DNA of 64,000 nt from Saccopteryx bilineata (GCF_036850765.1 NC_089490.1:289088982-289152981), one strand, 5' to 3'; counted from the first letter of the stretch, positions 1-11,092 are shown. Numbers and translations are program-made. Notes: generated from the sequence alone by a model not told the origin.

Positions 1-799
1 TCATCCAATTATTCTTTTAGTTCTTATACCATATGTGTCCTAAAGAATAAATGGCTAGTTAGCACTCAGGCATAAATTGGGTATGGGTTCAATTCTGGAA
101 AAAGAACTACATGAGCAATAAAAAGTTCTGAGTTACAAGCATGCCCTTATAACTATATAACTAAGTTAACCCAATATTCATCTCTCTGGACCTTCCTTTT
201 CTCATTCCCAAAAAGATGATTACCTACTTAATTTTAAAGTATTTTTTTTTAACATTAGAAAGCTAAAACTTATGGAGCAATTGTTCCTCTCACTTGATTC
301 TCAAACCACAGGCAAACATCATAGCAAATATTACTGTAGCGTTATTGATTACAAAAAGAAACAAACCTCAAATACTTAAGAACAGGGCTCAGATCACAAG
401 ACTAGTTAATGAGATGATTGCAGAACAATGCTCATCCCCAATTTCTGGTTAGATGGTTTTACAGAAGACTAAAATTTAAGAAATTAAATTTCTTTGCAAA
501 ATGCGTATAGAGAACAGTGCTTATAAAATTACCATAATACTCATGACCTAGATTAGTTTACATTTTTAATAAAAAAATAGAACACTTTACAAACTAGTTT
601 ACACATCCAATTTAGTATTATAAATAACTGATTATGTAGAAAAATAAAACTAATTTTCTAAAACTCGTAAGTCATAAACTACTCTTTTCAATTAACTCAA
701 GAGATGATTCAAAAAAAAATTCACACAAAGGAAGTATTGTTGGAGGAACAAATTCATAACACAAATAAGGAAAGACCCTCATTTACTTGCACGTATAGA
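1..799. other. AT-rich sequence, nothing recognised
   Basis: No ORF of note, no tandem repeat and no repeat family I can name. Base composition is typical of gene-poor mammalian DNA. Confidence 0.5.
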
Positions 800-940
800 G
801 AATGGGCTTCTGAGTAAATTGCCAGAATTAGAACCTTGGCTCTCCCATATTTCAAAGTCCAAGTGATTCTGACAAGTTACTTGATTTTCTCTTATGTTTC
901 CCATCACTGAAATGAGGGAAATAATAGTGCTATCTTATGT
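800..940 (+). repeat. MIR-like ancient SINE remnant
   Basis: The order of phrases follows the MIR core: a 'lost acidic tail' of tRNA-like head, then 'gacaagttacttgattttct', then 'atgagggaaataatagtgct'. This matches MIR's 'caagttacttaacct... atggggataataatag'. It is heavily diverged and has no TSD, so the call rests on phrase order only. Confidence 0.55.
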
Positions 941-1056
941 AGGTAATAATTAATATATGGTTATAATTCAACAATCATCTTTATTGTTAATATTTAAATT
1001 TTATAATATTTTATATCATAAGAAACATTTTTATATTATTCTCTATAATAATTTAG

Positions 1057-1088
1057 GCCTTTTTAAAAATAATTTATTCATTTTTAGC

Positions 1089-1134
<46 letters not shown>

Positions 1135-1256
1135 GAGGACCAGGAAGCATCAATTTTGATATGCGCCTTGACCAGGCAAGCCCTGGGCTTCAAACCAGCA
1201 ACCTCAGCATTCTAGGTCAACACCCCATCCGCTGCGTCACCACAGGTCAGGCCAAT
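1057..1256 (-). mobile_element. tRNA-derived SINE, family A
   Basis: Read on the minus strand it starts 'gcctgacctgtggtg', has a Pol III B-box-like 'ggtttgaagccc' zone, a CT-rich middle seen here as (GA)n at about 1090-1130, and an A-rich tail. A 9-bp TSD 'ataatttag' flanks it at 1048-1056 and 1257-1265. The 102-codon frame through it is the SINE itself, not a gene. CpG sites are partly decayed, so it is not the youngest copy. Confidence 0.88.
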
Positions 1257-1265
1257 ATAATTTAG

Positions 1266-1640
1266 TTTTGAGTTAGTTTGTTTGGACTGCCATAACAAAG
1301 TACCGTGGACTAGATGGTTTAAAAATAGGAATTTATTTTTCAGGGTTCTGGAGGCCAGAAGTCCAAGATCAAGGTACCAGTATTTGTTTCTGATGAAGGC
1401 TCTTTTTGTGGTTTGTAGACAGCTTCATTCTCCCAGAGTACTCACAGGGCTGAAGGGAAGCTAGCAATCTGGTGTTTCCTCCTTCTCTTACAAGGACACC
1501 ATATCTATTAAATTAAATCCTACCATTTAAAATGAATTGTCCACTAAAGGCTCTATTTCCAAAGACAGTTACATTGGTGGTAAAGTCCTCAACTCGTAAA
1601 ATAGGGAAGGCTACCATTCAGTCCATATCAAGTTTCTACT
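1266..1640 (-). mobile_element. MLT1-type LTR (ERVL-MaLR), antisense
   Basis: On the plus strand the block reads 'gactgccataacaaagtacc', then 'ggttctggaggccagaagtc', 'aaggacacc', and ends with an 'attcagtccat' motif. This is the reverse complement of the standard MLT1 LTR layout. No internal MaLR sequence is attached, so it is a solo or truncated LTR. The family name is from memory. Confidence 0.72.
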
Positions 1641-1820
1641 GAATTTAAAATGCTGATATTATAACTGAAATATTTACTTGTCAACTGTTTTGGAACTAAT
1701 ATTCAACCCATATTTATTCCTAGGTATCCATAAACTCATAGTTCTTTAGGTCTCACGTAATACTGTTTTATAATTATTTTTATTCTTCTAACTTAAAACT
1801 TAGCCATCATTACTTTTTTT

Positions 1821-1862
1821 TTTTAATTTTTTTTTCTATTTATTCATTTTAGAGAGGAGAGG

Positions 1863-1907
<45 letters not shown>

Positions 1908-2045
1908 CAGAGAGAGAGAAGGGGGGGAGGAGCTGGAAGCCTCAACTCCCATATGTGCCTTGACCAGGCAAGCCCAGGGTTTTGAACCGGCGACCTCAGC
2001 ATTTCCAGGTCGACGCTTTATCCACTGCACCACCACAGGTCAGGC
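1821..2045 (-). mobile_element. tRNA-derived SINE, family A
   Basis: It is a well preserved copy: minus-strand head 'gcctgacctgtggtggtg', B-box-like 'ggttcaaaaccctgg', a long (GA/CT)n body and an A-rich tail. A perfect 14-bp TSD 'tcattacttttttt' lies at 1807-1820 and 2046-2059, so both insertion ends are defined. The L1-style A/T-rich target fits L1-driven mobilisation. Confidence 0.93.
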
Positions 2046-2059
2046 TCATTACTTTTTTT

Positions 2060-2555
2060 GATAATTATTTTTGACTTAAGTATATCACAATCTGATTAAT
2101 CAACATTTTTGAAAGCTCATTTTTAACTCTGAAACCTTAACTAAACATTTCTGAATTGCTAATAACTTACTTTACTATAATTTGAAGTGGTTTTTATTAT
2201 AATTTGAAGCTTATTTTACCTGCTACCCTAATGTAGAAACAGAAGATAAATTTTGAGAAGTACTGAGACAAGTTGATATTTTTGTTTTCAGTGGAATTGT
2301 TCACCTAAAATACAGAAGTGCGTGACAGAAATAGTGTAACGGCTGACCTTTAATCATGAATGGATTGGCTAAATATTGATATAATATGCCACAAATCTTC
2401 AGAGCACAGTTCAACACAATATTTCCCCAGACACTAGTATACATGTAAGTCTGCTTACTTTTAAAGCAGAAATGTAATTAGTCTATTGCATCCATTTGCT
2501 GGTCAGAACTTTCAGTCCCCTAAAAGCACACTCTCTTTCTAGTGTTCCTGGGCTA
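2060..2555. other. No recognisable feature
   Basis: AT-rich unique-looking sequence. I see no repeat signature or coding frame. Confidence 0.45.
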
Positions 2556-2874
2556 CCATATTTCCCCATATATAAGACATTCGCATGTATAAGACACACC
2601 TTAATTTTTGGGCCCAAAATATTAAAAAAATGTATTATATAAAGTCATTGAACTCAAGTTTTATTCATAATAATCCATACAACTCATCACTGTCAAAACT
2701 CCCATCCATTAGCTTGCCCTGATCTGTGTCTGATGATGAATCACTGTCTACATATATTGCCTTGACCTCAGTTCCATTATGGCATTTGAAATGCCACTGC
2801 CGTATAAGATGCACCTAGTATTTAAAACCCAAATTTTTCAAAAAATGGTGCATCTTATACATGGGGAAATATAG
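2556..2874. mobile_element. TA-flanked MITE with about 25-bp TIRs, copy 1
   Basis: The left end 'ccatatttccccatatataa' and the reverse complement of the right end 'ctatatttccccatgtataa' match over about 25 bp with few differences. A TA dinucleotide flanks each side (2554-2555 and 2875-2876), as in the Tc1/mariner-pogo superfamily. The 319-bp interior has no transposase frame. A second copy is at 4585-4843. I cannot name the family with certainty. Confidence 0.82.
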
Positions 2875-2876
2875 TA

Positions 2877-3659
2877 TATATCACAGTTCTTCACACAGTG
2901 ATGCCTGCAGCTGCTCTTCCACCATCTCGCTCAGTTCTGTTGTTTCATGGAATAAAGCTTTGACATTCCCAAGTCGACAGAACAATGTGAACTACAATAA
3001 TTTACAGATGAAGTAGGTAAATTCTAATACATTTCTGGGTCAATTTTATTACCTTGTAACCTAATCAGGCATCAAAGGGGCTGGATATTTTTTACACATA
3101 ATCAGGTATAAATAAAACCTGGCCGTGTGATTTAATTTCAGGTAGACATAAGTGAGGGCATACAATTTGTTCAAAACAAAATGGTTGGTGTATTCAAATG
3201 GCAAGTGTATATCCAGGAGTTGTTTTTGAGATGCTAATTTTTAGCTGTCATATCAATGCACTGCCCACTATTTATGCAAAAATGAAAGGCAAATCATGAA
3301 AATTGTCTTTTTATCCATTGCAAATTTATAGAATCAATGCATGATTTCCTTCTCAATTTAAAAGAACTTTTTTTCCTGTTAATTATTATAGCTCAACAAA
3401 AACATCTATGAATCAAGAAACTAAAATATTGAAACCTAGGAAATTGTAAATACATAGTTCAATGAAATGTCAATTATTAAAAGATGGCATTTTTATACTC
3501 TGATGTGAAAATTATACCCAACTTCAAAGCTCTTTGTAGAATGATAAAATAAAACTGGTCAATGAAGGACAAGGAGAAATAAGATTGTCCAAAAACCTAA
3601 GAAGATGAAACAGAAACTAAGGTCCTGGATATAAAAAGCCCATAAGGAAAATGTTAACT
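2877..3659. other. No recognisable feature
   Basis: AT-rich sequence with no repeat family, ORF or tandem array that I can support. Confidence 0.45.
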
Positions 3660-3850
3660 ACATTTTATAACTGCCTACAATATACCAGGGACTCTGCCCG
3701 GCTTGTGTATACAGTTTTTTGAGTGTTGACAGCAGCTGTTATGTTATTAACAGGCTTTGTTTCTTTCCCTTTCCATGAACTGGCTGAGTCAAGGAAAGGT
3801 CAGGTGACCTCCCAAGGCTAGGAGAACTGGGACTCAGACGGATGTTTTTC
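3660..3850 (-). repeat. MIR-like remnant, antisense
   Basis: The text runs 'actgcctacaatataccagg', then 'ggtcaggtgacctcccaagg', then 'gaactgggactcagacgg'. This is the reverse order of the MIR body and head (accumulated remnants of 'gtgaccttgggcaag' and 'gattcaaacccagg'). Strongly diverged. Confidence 0.5.
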
Positions 3851-4239
3851 TTTGCCAATGCCAGTGTCCTTTTCATGCACTATGGTGTCACATGTGTGAG
3901 ATTGGGAGAACAGAGAGACTTTTTTATCTTCATAATAATCAGAATAAGGCACTAGGAAAGAAGATATAAGTAACAACATGAAAACAGAGTTGAGTTTTAC
4001 CTCCCTGAGTGTCATTTGGCATTGTGAAAACTTGTAATATAAAGATAAGAAATACATATGACATTTAGGTAATTTGACATTTGACTGAATAATGTGATGC
4101 TATCCTTTTTAAACAAACAGAAAGAACAACTTAGGTTCATCTGAAAATGATATGACAATGCCAAAAGTATAGAATATGCATGTGATGAATTGAAGATGGT
4201 ACAAGTTTGCTACAATCACATTGAGAAGCTGTATTAGTA
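3851..4239. other. No recognisable feature
   Basis: Unique-looking AT-rich DNA. The 79-codon minus frame ending here has no recognisable family and atypical composition, and is not called as a gene. Confidence 0.4.
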
Positions 4240-5005
4240 TGACCTAGTAAAACTGAAGAGGAGCTATTTGATATAATCCAGACATTAACTCCTCAGAGGC
4301 ACAATTCGCACAAGATTGTTTACAGAAGCAAATGTATGAATAAAAGTCACACAAATACACATATCTGTATGTGCATATATATATATACAAATTAATCATG
4401 TTTATATATTCATTTAGTTTGTTAGTGCATATATAAGTATATATATATTATATGTGTATCTATATATCTTAGAACAATGTCAAGAAAATGTGCACAAAAT
4501 TAAATCATGAAAGAATACTTTTAGTATGACTCCAATTATATAAAGGTTAAAACCAAAAAAAAGTAAGCAATATATTACTAAGTACCATATTTCCCCATGT
4601 ATAAGAGACTTACATATCTATAACTCACCTTAATTTTTGGGCCTGAAATTTGAAAAATAAAAATGTATTACATGAAGTTATTGAACTCAAGTTTTATACA
4701 TCATAAAATTCATACAACTCCTCAACAAGCGTAAAAAAGCGGGAAATGCAAGTTAAAAAATCTACAACTACTGTATAAGACACACCTAGTTTTTAGACCC
4801 CAAACTTTTTGGAAAAGGGTGTATCTTATCACTGGGAATACAGTAATAGACCTACATGATTAAGTTATTAAAAATGCTAAATATGATTAGTAAAATATTT
4901 AGGATTAGTGGTTACCACTGAAAGAGGAAAAACAGCAATTTCCTTGTGAAGAGGTACACAGGGATCTTCAAAGCTCTATGCTAGGTATATGTCTGTTCTT
5001 TTTAT
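4240..5005 (+). repeat. Decayed LINE-like remnant split by a MITE
   Basis: Phrases such as 'atgactccaattatataaag' before the MITE and 'gattagtggttaccactg' after it resemble the 3' portion of old L1/HAL1 copies on the plus strand. The match is weak and by eye only. Low-complexity (TA)n lies at about 4372-4455. Confidence 0.35.
4585..4843. mobile_element. TA-flanked MITE, copy 2
   Basis: It has the same left terminus as the 2556 element ('ccatatttccccatgtataa'), a decayed right terminus and TA on both sides (4583-4584, 4844-4845). At about 259 bp it is shorter than copy 1 inside, and it lies in older LINE-like sequence. Two copies 2 kb apart confirm a dispersed family. Confidence 0.78.
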
Positions 5006-5009
5006 TATT

Positions 5010-5022
5010 ATTATTATTATTA

Positions 5023-5060
<38 letters not shown>

Positions 5061-5347
5061 ACAAAGAAAGACAGAGAGAAGGACAGATAGGAACATAGAC
5101 TGGAAGGGAGAGAGATGAGAAGCATCAATGCTTCATTGCAGCACATTAGTTGTTTACTGATTGTTTTGTCATATGTGCCTTAACCGGGGGCTATAGCAGA
5201 CTGAGTGACCCACTGCTCAAGCCAGTGACCTTGGGCCCAAGCTGGTGAGTCTTGCTCAAATCAGATGAGCCTGCACTCAAGCTGGCGATCTCAATTCCTC
5301 CGCATGTCAGTCCGACGCTCTATCCACTGTGCCACTGCCTGGGAAGG
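5010..5347 (-). mobile_element. tRNA-derived SINE, family C
   Basis: The minus-strand head contains 'cacagtggatagagcgtcgg', a tRNA-like A-box zone. The body carries repeated 'gctggcttgagc'-like phrases, followed by the 'agcaatcaatgaacaac' module and a CT-rich tail, exactly as in the copies at 60387 and 61279. TTATTATT-type sequence occurs on both flanks. A (TG)n tract at 5025-5058 has grown in the tail. Confidence 0.85.
5025..5058 (+). repeat. (TG)n microsatellite
   Basis: About 17 uninterrupted TG units at the tail end of the family C SINE. A polymorphic-type tract. Confidence 0.97.
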
Positions 5348-5942
5348 CATTTTATTATTTTTTAAAGCTACCTAGAGCATATCTAGTTTTTTAATGCCTT
5401 TTTCTCATAGTATTTTATAAATAAAAATAAAACAGTACTTGGAAATATTAGAGATATTTAAACTGAAGGTATAGAGAGTAATCATAGTCCCCTTTCTTTA
5501 CTCCTTCAGAAATGTTCTTTGCACACAAAGTCGTATGTATACATTTCCAAGAGGATAATTAGAAGGATGACATAATTGCTGCAGACATTTCCAAATTGGA
5601 GGAAAAGGAACACTGTGCTCATTAAGCACTGCACTGTGTCTCCCTGGGCGTTTTGCTCCTGTTAACCTCTTTCATCCTGTGCCCTCATTCATCAGAAAGG
5701 GATAACAAGTATGAGATGATCTTGGGCAATGAAGCATCACTCGGCACGCTATCCATCACCAAGCCACTTACAACATCAACATCAGAAGTTATTGGGAAGA
5801 GAAATGGAAAGCTCTTATCAGCCACTGCAAGGAACCTAGAAGCTGAAAGAGCATTGTGGTGTAAGCCAATGAGGGCTCATCTTTCCACTGTGTGATGGGA
5901 GCCGTTTTGGAAACTGATGAGAAGAGAGAACTAGTAATATCT
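5348..5942. other. No recognisable feature
   Basis: Unique-looking sequence. The 80-codon plus frame starting at 5653 has no recognisable domain and is not called. Confidence 0.4.
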
Positions 5943-5958
5943 ACATTGCATGTTTTTT

Positions 5959-6349
5959 TGTTTTGTTTTTTGCATCCCTCTGAAGCTGGAAACTGGGAGA
6001 GACAGTCAGACAGACTACCGCATGCGCCCGATCGGGATCTACCCGGCACGCCCACCAGGGGCGATGCTCTGCCCACCAGGGGGCGATGCTCTTCCCCTCC
6101 GGGGCGTCGCTCTGCTGCGACCAGAGCCACTCCAGCGCCTGGGGCAGAGGCCAAGGAGCCATCCCCAGCGCCCGGGCCATCTTTGCTCCAATGGAGCCTT
6201 GGCTGCGGGAGGGGAAGAGAGAGACAGAGAGGAAGGGGGGGGTGGAGAAGCAAATGGGCGCTTCTCCTATGTGCCCTGGCCAGGAATCGAACCCGGGTCC
6301 CCCACACACCAGGCTGATGCTCTACCGCTGAGCCAACCGGCCAGGGCCC
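5959..6349 (-). mobile_element. tRNA-derived SINE, family B (full length, young)
   Basis: On the minus strand the head 'ggccctggccggttggctca' is followed by an A-box zone and the B-box 'gggttcgattcc'. Then come a CT-rich tract, 'ccaaggctccattggagcaa', several 'cgccccctggtgggc'-like units, and a 'cttcagagg' end leading to a T-rich flank. A 16-bp TSD 'acattgcatgtttttt' lies at 5943-5958 and 6350-6365. Many CpGs survive, so it is recent. Long frames (up to 189 codons) on both strands are by-products of this GC-rich body. Confidence 0.95.
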
Positions 6350-6365
6350 ACATTGCATGTTTTTT

Positions 6366-7099
6366 ATTTTTATTATTGCAATTAATATTTGTATTTAGGG
6401 ATAACCATAGTTAATGTTAGGAAAATGTAGGAGATGCCTGCCTGAGGCCAGGTGTCACTCACCCTGCCTGGGACATTGTGAGTTGTGAATGGTCTGAAGA
6501 CCCAGGGCCAGCCCTTCCTGGGGTACCACCTTGTGCTGGTGCTACAACCTTGCCTTAGTGATTGATGGGAAGTGTAGATGCTAATATCTGGGGAACTGGA
6601 AATAAATTATTAATCCCTTCCATGTCAGCCGGGTAGTGTTTTGAATGAATACTTTTAATACTATAACTATGTACCTTCTAATTTAGAATTTTAGTTGGCA
6701 TTTCAACTAATGATGGCAAAACTGGACTAACAAGAAGACTCCAGTGTTAACTTGGAGCCCCGCCGATGCTCTCCTGGTCCTTCCTTAGAAAGACACTCAG
6801 ACTCTGGAGGCTTCTCCAGGCTTGTAATGCAGCCTGGGAACAAAGCACATGACCTCTGGGTCCTGGCTGTGAGGGGGTCGGTCTCTGAGATTCAGGTGAG
6901 GGTTCTCTTGGTCCCCTAGTGACCAGCCCTGCCCATTGGGTTTGTAAGTGTAAAGTGGCAGTCAGCATATAGAGTCTGTGTGTGCTGGTCTTGTTGACTT
7001 ATGATTCTCCACAGATAAATATTTTCATGTCAAAAAGAGTATTTCTAGAAAAGATTCCAACTATTAGACACTTTACTCAAAATACTATGCATAGAGAGA
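6366..7099. other. GC-richer unassigned block
   Basis: About 6425-7010 is clearly more GC-rich than its surroundings, with phrases like 'gacccagggccagcccttcc'. It could be a diverged LTR or other old element. I cannot place it, and no convincing splice-flanked coding frame is visible. Confidence 0.4.
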
Positions 7100-7250
7100 C
7101 TTGGACAACTAACTTTCCTTTTCCAGGTCTTGACTGAAATCTTGCTTTCCCAGCCTTCCCTGACAACTCTATCTATAATTGCAAACTTCCTCTCCCCACG
7201 CAAAACCCACACTTCAATATCCCTGCTTTCTATATTTTTGTATGTATATA
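7100..7250 (+). repeat. L2 LINE 3' fragment
   Basis: 'ggtcttgactgaaatcttgc' followed by 'ccagccttccctgacaactc' and a pyrimidine-rich stretch follows the L2 3' end order (from memory: 'ggcctcagctcaaatgtcac... cttccctgaccac'). An ancient, inactive fragment. Confidence 0.6.
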
Positions 7251-8088
7251 CCAGATGGCTATGAGGTATGGGGATGCTCTGGGGGACAAATAAAATGTTC
7301 TGAAACTGATCATAAGGATGGCTGCATAACTGTGAATATACTGGAAGCCATGAGTTGAGCACTTTTAAATGGTATGTGTATAACATTGAAGGTAACATAC
7401 AGTCCAAAATTATTAAAATCTAAGTTTGGAATGACTAGGATAAAATTGATATACATAGTGACCACAAAAAGAGAAAGATTAAAATGTGAAATATGTCCAA
7501 GGCAATGAAGACAGAATGTAATAGATATTCGGACACAACAGAGTAAAAAAACAGCTTAAAGAGAGTAAATGAATGCATATATTATGCAAATTATTTTCTG
7601 CAGTGCACTTAAGGGATTATAATAATAATAACATACAACCATACAGAATAATTGTAATCAACACCAGTGCTTAAGCAGAGTTAAAATTACACATGATATA
7701 TTAAAACAATAGGCTTTTTCTAGACATTCTTTAGCCCCCTATTATCAAAGAGTAAGTGAAGCACATTATAAGAACCACTAGTCAAACTGAATTATATGCT
7801 CCAGAAACTATTCTTGGATTATGAGATAATATTTTGAGTAACTATGTTACAGGTCAACTCCTTTTAATCAACTTTAAATTATTCCATGAATCCTGCCTTG
7901 CCATTTATTTCCTCTTCCTTCACCATTTTTTACAATTTCATCTTGCAACAATTTCTTAAATGCACTAAAATAATACAAGTTTTTTTTGCATGTCAGTTAT
8001 ATAGCTGATAATCAAATATAGCATTTCACTAGTACAAATTAGGTAAAAAAAATCACAATTATATTTAGTCAAAATATTTGCTCAAAAA
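7251..8088. other. No recognisable feature
   Basis: AT-rich unique-looking DNA. The 120-codon minus frame ending at 7045 overlaps the L2 fragment and shows no domain. Confidence 0.42.
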
Positions 8089-8096
8089 TATATAAG

Positions 8097-8487
8097 GCCC
8101 TCGCTGGTCAGCTTAGTTGTAGAGTGTTAGCCTGGTATATGTACATCCCAGGTGTGATTCCCGGTCAAGGTTCACAGAAGTGATTATTTGCTCCTCCACC
8201 CCTCCCTTTTCTCCATCTCTCTCTCTCTCTATCTCTCTCTCTCTCTTCTCCTTCCACAGTCATGGTTCAGTTGGTTTGAACACATTGTCCCTGGGGTCTG
8301 GGAGTGACTCTTTGAAGTCTCTGTCTCAGTCAGGTGCTAAAAATAGCTCTGTTGCAACCATGGCTGTAGATGGACAGAGCATCAGCCCCAAATTGGGGTT
8401 GCCAGGTGGATCCCAGTTGGGGCTCATGTGGAATTCTGTCTATTTCCCCTCTTCTCACTTAGAAAAGAAGAAAATTAATTAAACAAG
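8097..8487 (+). mobile_element. tRNA-derived SINE, family B (older copy)
   Basis: The head 'ggccctcgctggtcagctta' and 'gattcccggtcaaggttca' (B-box/closing stem) are followed by the CT-rich tract, a diverged middle and an A-rich tail. An 8-bp TSD 'tatataag' lies at 8089-8096 and 8488-8495. CpGs are mostly lost, so it is older than the 5959 copy. Confidence 0.88.
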
Positions 8488-8495
8488 TATATAAG

Positions 8496-8939
8496 CATTC
8501 TTCAACAATATATTTGCAAGGAATAACTAGATAAACTGTTTTAGTAGGGAAGAGAGAATTTGGGGGAGTGGTTCAGATAGTAAAAAACTGTCATCTGCAA
8601 AATTTAAATTTTTCTGAGAACAATATAAAAAAATTCTGTATGATGCTGGATTGAGACTGGTTATCTCATAGCTGAAGAAGTCAGGGGAAAGAAGATGAAT
8701 GACAATATACCCAAAGAAAAAGTAGAGTGGAACCAAATATTAGATGGAAATTTTTTTGAGAGAGCTGTAAACACATAGCAATGTACTCACTTCCTGTAAA
8801 CCCACAAATATTAAGAAAATGAGCTTAATTGTAGATAGTAGAAAGAGTAGAATATTTTAGTCAAACTGGGAATTTTTTTCCATATACTATAAATAACAAA
8901 TAGCATTGTTATAATCATCATCATTCTCTTCACCAGAGC
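8496..8939. other. No recognisable feature
   Basis: AT-rich sequence without a supported element. Confidence 0.42.
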
Positions 8940-9800
8940 ACATGTCTATTCTCATCCCTATACATATTCATTACTTGGGTCACCTTGCCCAGACCCATGA
9001 CTTTAAAATAACTCCTAAATGCAGTCTCTAATTAACATCTCTAGCCTTGAGCTCTTCATTAAGACACAGATTTGTATATATTCAACTGCCTTTTAATATC
9101 TTCACTTAGATGAAAAATAGGAATTTAAAAATTAGGTTCCTAATTATACCACCTTTGAAACAACCCTGCTCTTCTTAAGACCCTAGTACAAGCATCACTC
9201 ACTAGTAACTCTGAATGAAATAAAAACCTTAGAATTGATTTCTATTTTTTTCTCACAAATGTCAGAAGAGGTCTATCAGCAAGTTCTTTTATTTTTACTT
9301 ATAAATTATAACCTGAATCTCATATCTTTCCCACTTCTACCTTTGTCATCTGTTGTCATCTTTCACTTAAGGCAGCGGTTCTCAACCTGTGGGTCGCGAC
9401 CCCGGCGAGGGTCGAACGACCAAAACACAGAGGTCGCCTAAAGCCATTGACCCCTGTGTTTTGGTCGTTCAATCCCCGCCGGAGTCGCGACCCACAGGTT
9501 GAGAACCGCCGACTTAAGGTATAGCAGTCCTTTGTAACATATTATAAGGCAGCTCATTGATGCCACAAAGCAACCAGAAACAGAATAATTGTTTAAAAAT
9601 GTAAACTAAGGCTTTTCAAAATCCCATTCCTAATCTTCCAGTAGCTTTTTATAACACCATTGAGATAAAATCCAAAATCTAGACCATGGTCCACAGGTAA
9701 CTATTTGATCATAGTAGATTGCATTGTGCCTATCCAAGGTTTTGGCTCACTGTCTTCACATTACTTACTTCATTTTGATCTTGTTTTTATTCAACATAGT
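8940..9800 (+). repeat. L2-like LINE remnant, split by a hAT element
   Basis: Phrases around 9630-9690 ('tagctttttataacacca', 'gagataaaatccaaaatcta') and 9730-9790 follow the L2 3' region on the plus strand. The pre-9365 part looks like the same fossil. The SPIN-like element at 9373-9511 splits it. Divergence is high and the limits are approximate. Confidence 0.45.
9373..9511. mobile_element. SPIN-like hAT MITE (near-perfect hairpin)
   Basis: The left end 'cagcggttctcaacctgtgg' and the reverse complement of the right end 'cggcggttctcaacctgtgg' carry the SPIN-family hAT terminus as I know it. The two arms stay complementary for about 58-60 nt with about five mismatches, leaving a loop of about 20 nt. 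A perfect 8-bp TSD 'acttaagg' (9365-9372, 9512-9519) is diagnostic of hAT insertion. There is no transposase, so it is non-autonomous. The right tip ends 'ccg' where 'ctg' would be expected. Confidence 0.9.
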
Positions 9801-9944
9801 GAATTTATTATCACCATATTGTCATTATGTGCAACATACATACATACATACCTAAATACTATCGCTTCTGGTTATTTTCATCCATTCTCAAGGTATGAAA
9901 AATTACCAGTGTATTATTTCTAAGCTTTTATTTCCATATGATAC

Positions 9945-10300
9945 CTCTTTTTTCAATAGAATTATTGGGATGATATTGCTTTACACAACCACACAGCTTT
10001 CAAGTGCACAATTCAACAGACCACCATTTGCTCACCATATCATGTGCCCTGTGTCCCTCATGTCTCTTTCTGTACCCAGTTTCCCCATCGCTCCCCATCT
10101 CTGCCTAGACTCCACACCCTTTCTTTCTGGGCAGCACCACAGTGTTGATTGTGTCTATGTGTTATTTATTTATGTTTTTTGACTAATTCCTGCCCCTTCT
10201 CTCATTCAATTTCTTCCTCCCTTCTGACAGCTTTTAGTCTGTTCCCTTCAATACGTCTTTTAAGCTCCAGATTACATATTCAATTTACTAATAAGTAATT
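9945..10300 (-). repeat. L1 3' UTR-like fragment, antisense
   Basis: The block parallels the 3' UTR of the L1 at 15753: a T-rich start, 'attgggatgatattgcttta', then a pyrimidine-rich segment 'ccccatcgctccccatctct'. It looks like the 3' end of a different L1 subfamily in minus orientation. Confidence 0.45.
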
Positions 10301-10440
10301 ACTTTTGAATGCTATGAAAAATATAACTCATCCTGCTATCAATCCTTTTTTCTTGCCCAATTTTTTGGTCTTCATTTACTAGTACCAAAATTAACCGAAC
10401 TGCTCAAGTGACCTCAATATATGCCACATTGTCATATGGA

Positions 10441-11092
10441 TTAAAAAGTTTGATGACTATTGATATGAAAAGTGCAGACATCTGTAAACAACTGAAACAT
10501 GTGTACATTGCTAGTGGGAGTGTAAAATGATAAACACATCACCTTGTGAAACTCTTTCACAGTATCTATCAAAACTAACCATAAGTCCATCCTATGGCCA
10601 GCAGTTCTGTTTCTAGTGTATACCAAGGAAAATTCAGTGCATATTTCCCCCCTAAAAAAGACATATTAAAATATACATAGATGTTTCATTTGCAATGGAA
10701 AAAAATAGAAACAACCAAAAATATGAATTACAGTAGACTGGATAAATACATTTTAATATTCATAAATGGATCAGTATATGACAATAAAATAAACTATTTC
10801 TAGATGGTACAATCTAGTATTCATAAAAATGCCAGATGAAAAAAATATGGTGTACTTAGAATTTTACTGATATAAAATTTAAAAACAGAACAAAAGTCAG
10901 AATGGTGATTATTCTGGGTGGAGCACTGTGTGGAAGTATTGACAGGAAAGGAAATCAAGGTGGGGTGTTTTAGGGTGCAGCAGCCCTGTACTAGAACCTG
11001 GAGCCTGATCACCTGAGTTTATAGATATGTAGCAATCATCAATCATCAAGAGTTCACTTAGGCTGTGTGCACTTTGTTGCATGTAAATGACA
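10441..11092 (+). repeat. Old L1 (L1M-type) ORF2 end and 3' UTR
   Basis: 'gctagtgggagtgtaaaatg', 'ggccagcagttctgtttcta', 'agaaacaaccaaaaatatga' and 'aatggatcagtatatgac' follow the order of the L1 ORF2 C-terminal region. After them comes an L1ME-like 3' UTR ending 'gcactttgttgcatgtaaat'. All frames are broken. The composite L1 that follows appears to have inserted into its tail. Confidence 0.6.

Noticed and set aside
6300..6349. tRNA-gene-like A and B boxes ('ggttcgattcc')
   Set aside because: They are the heads of tRNA-derived SINEs (also at 12678, 35390, 41888 and elsewhere), with no complete cloverleaf and with a SINE body and TSDs attached.
5789..6414. Long overlapping ORFs (up to 189 codons) on both strands, rich in Pro/Arg/Gly
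   Set aside because: They coincide with the GC-rich body of a family B SINE bounded by a TSD. The same frames recur in other copies at 12695-13261 and 35009-35199.
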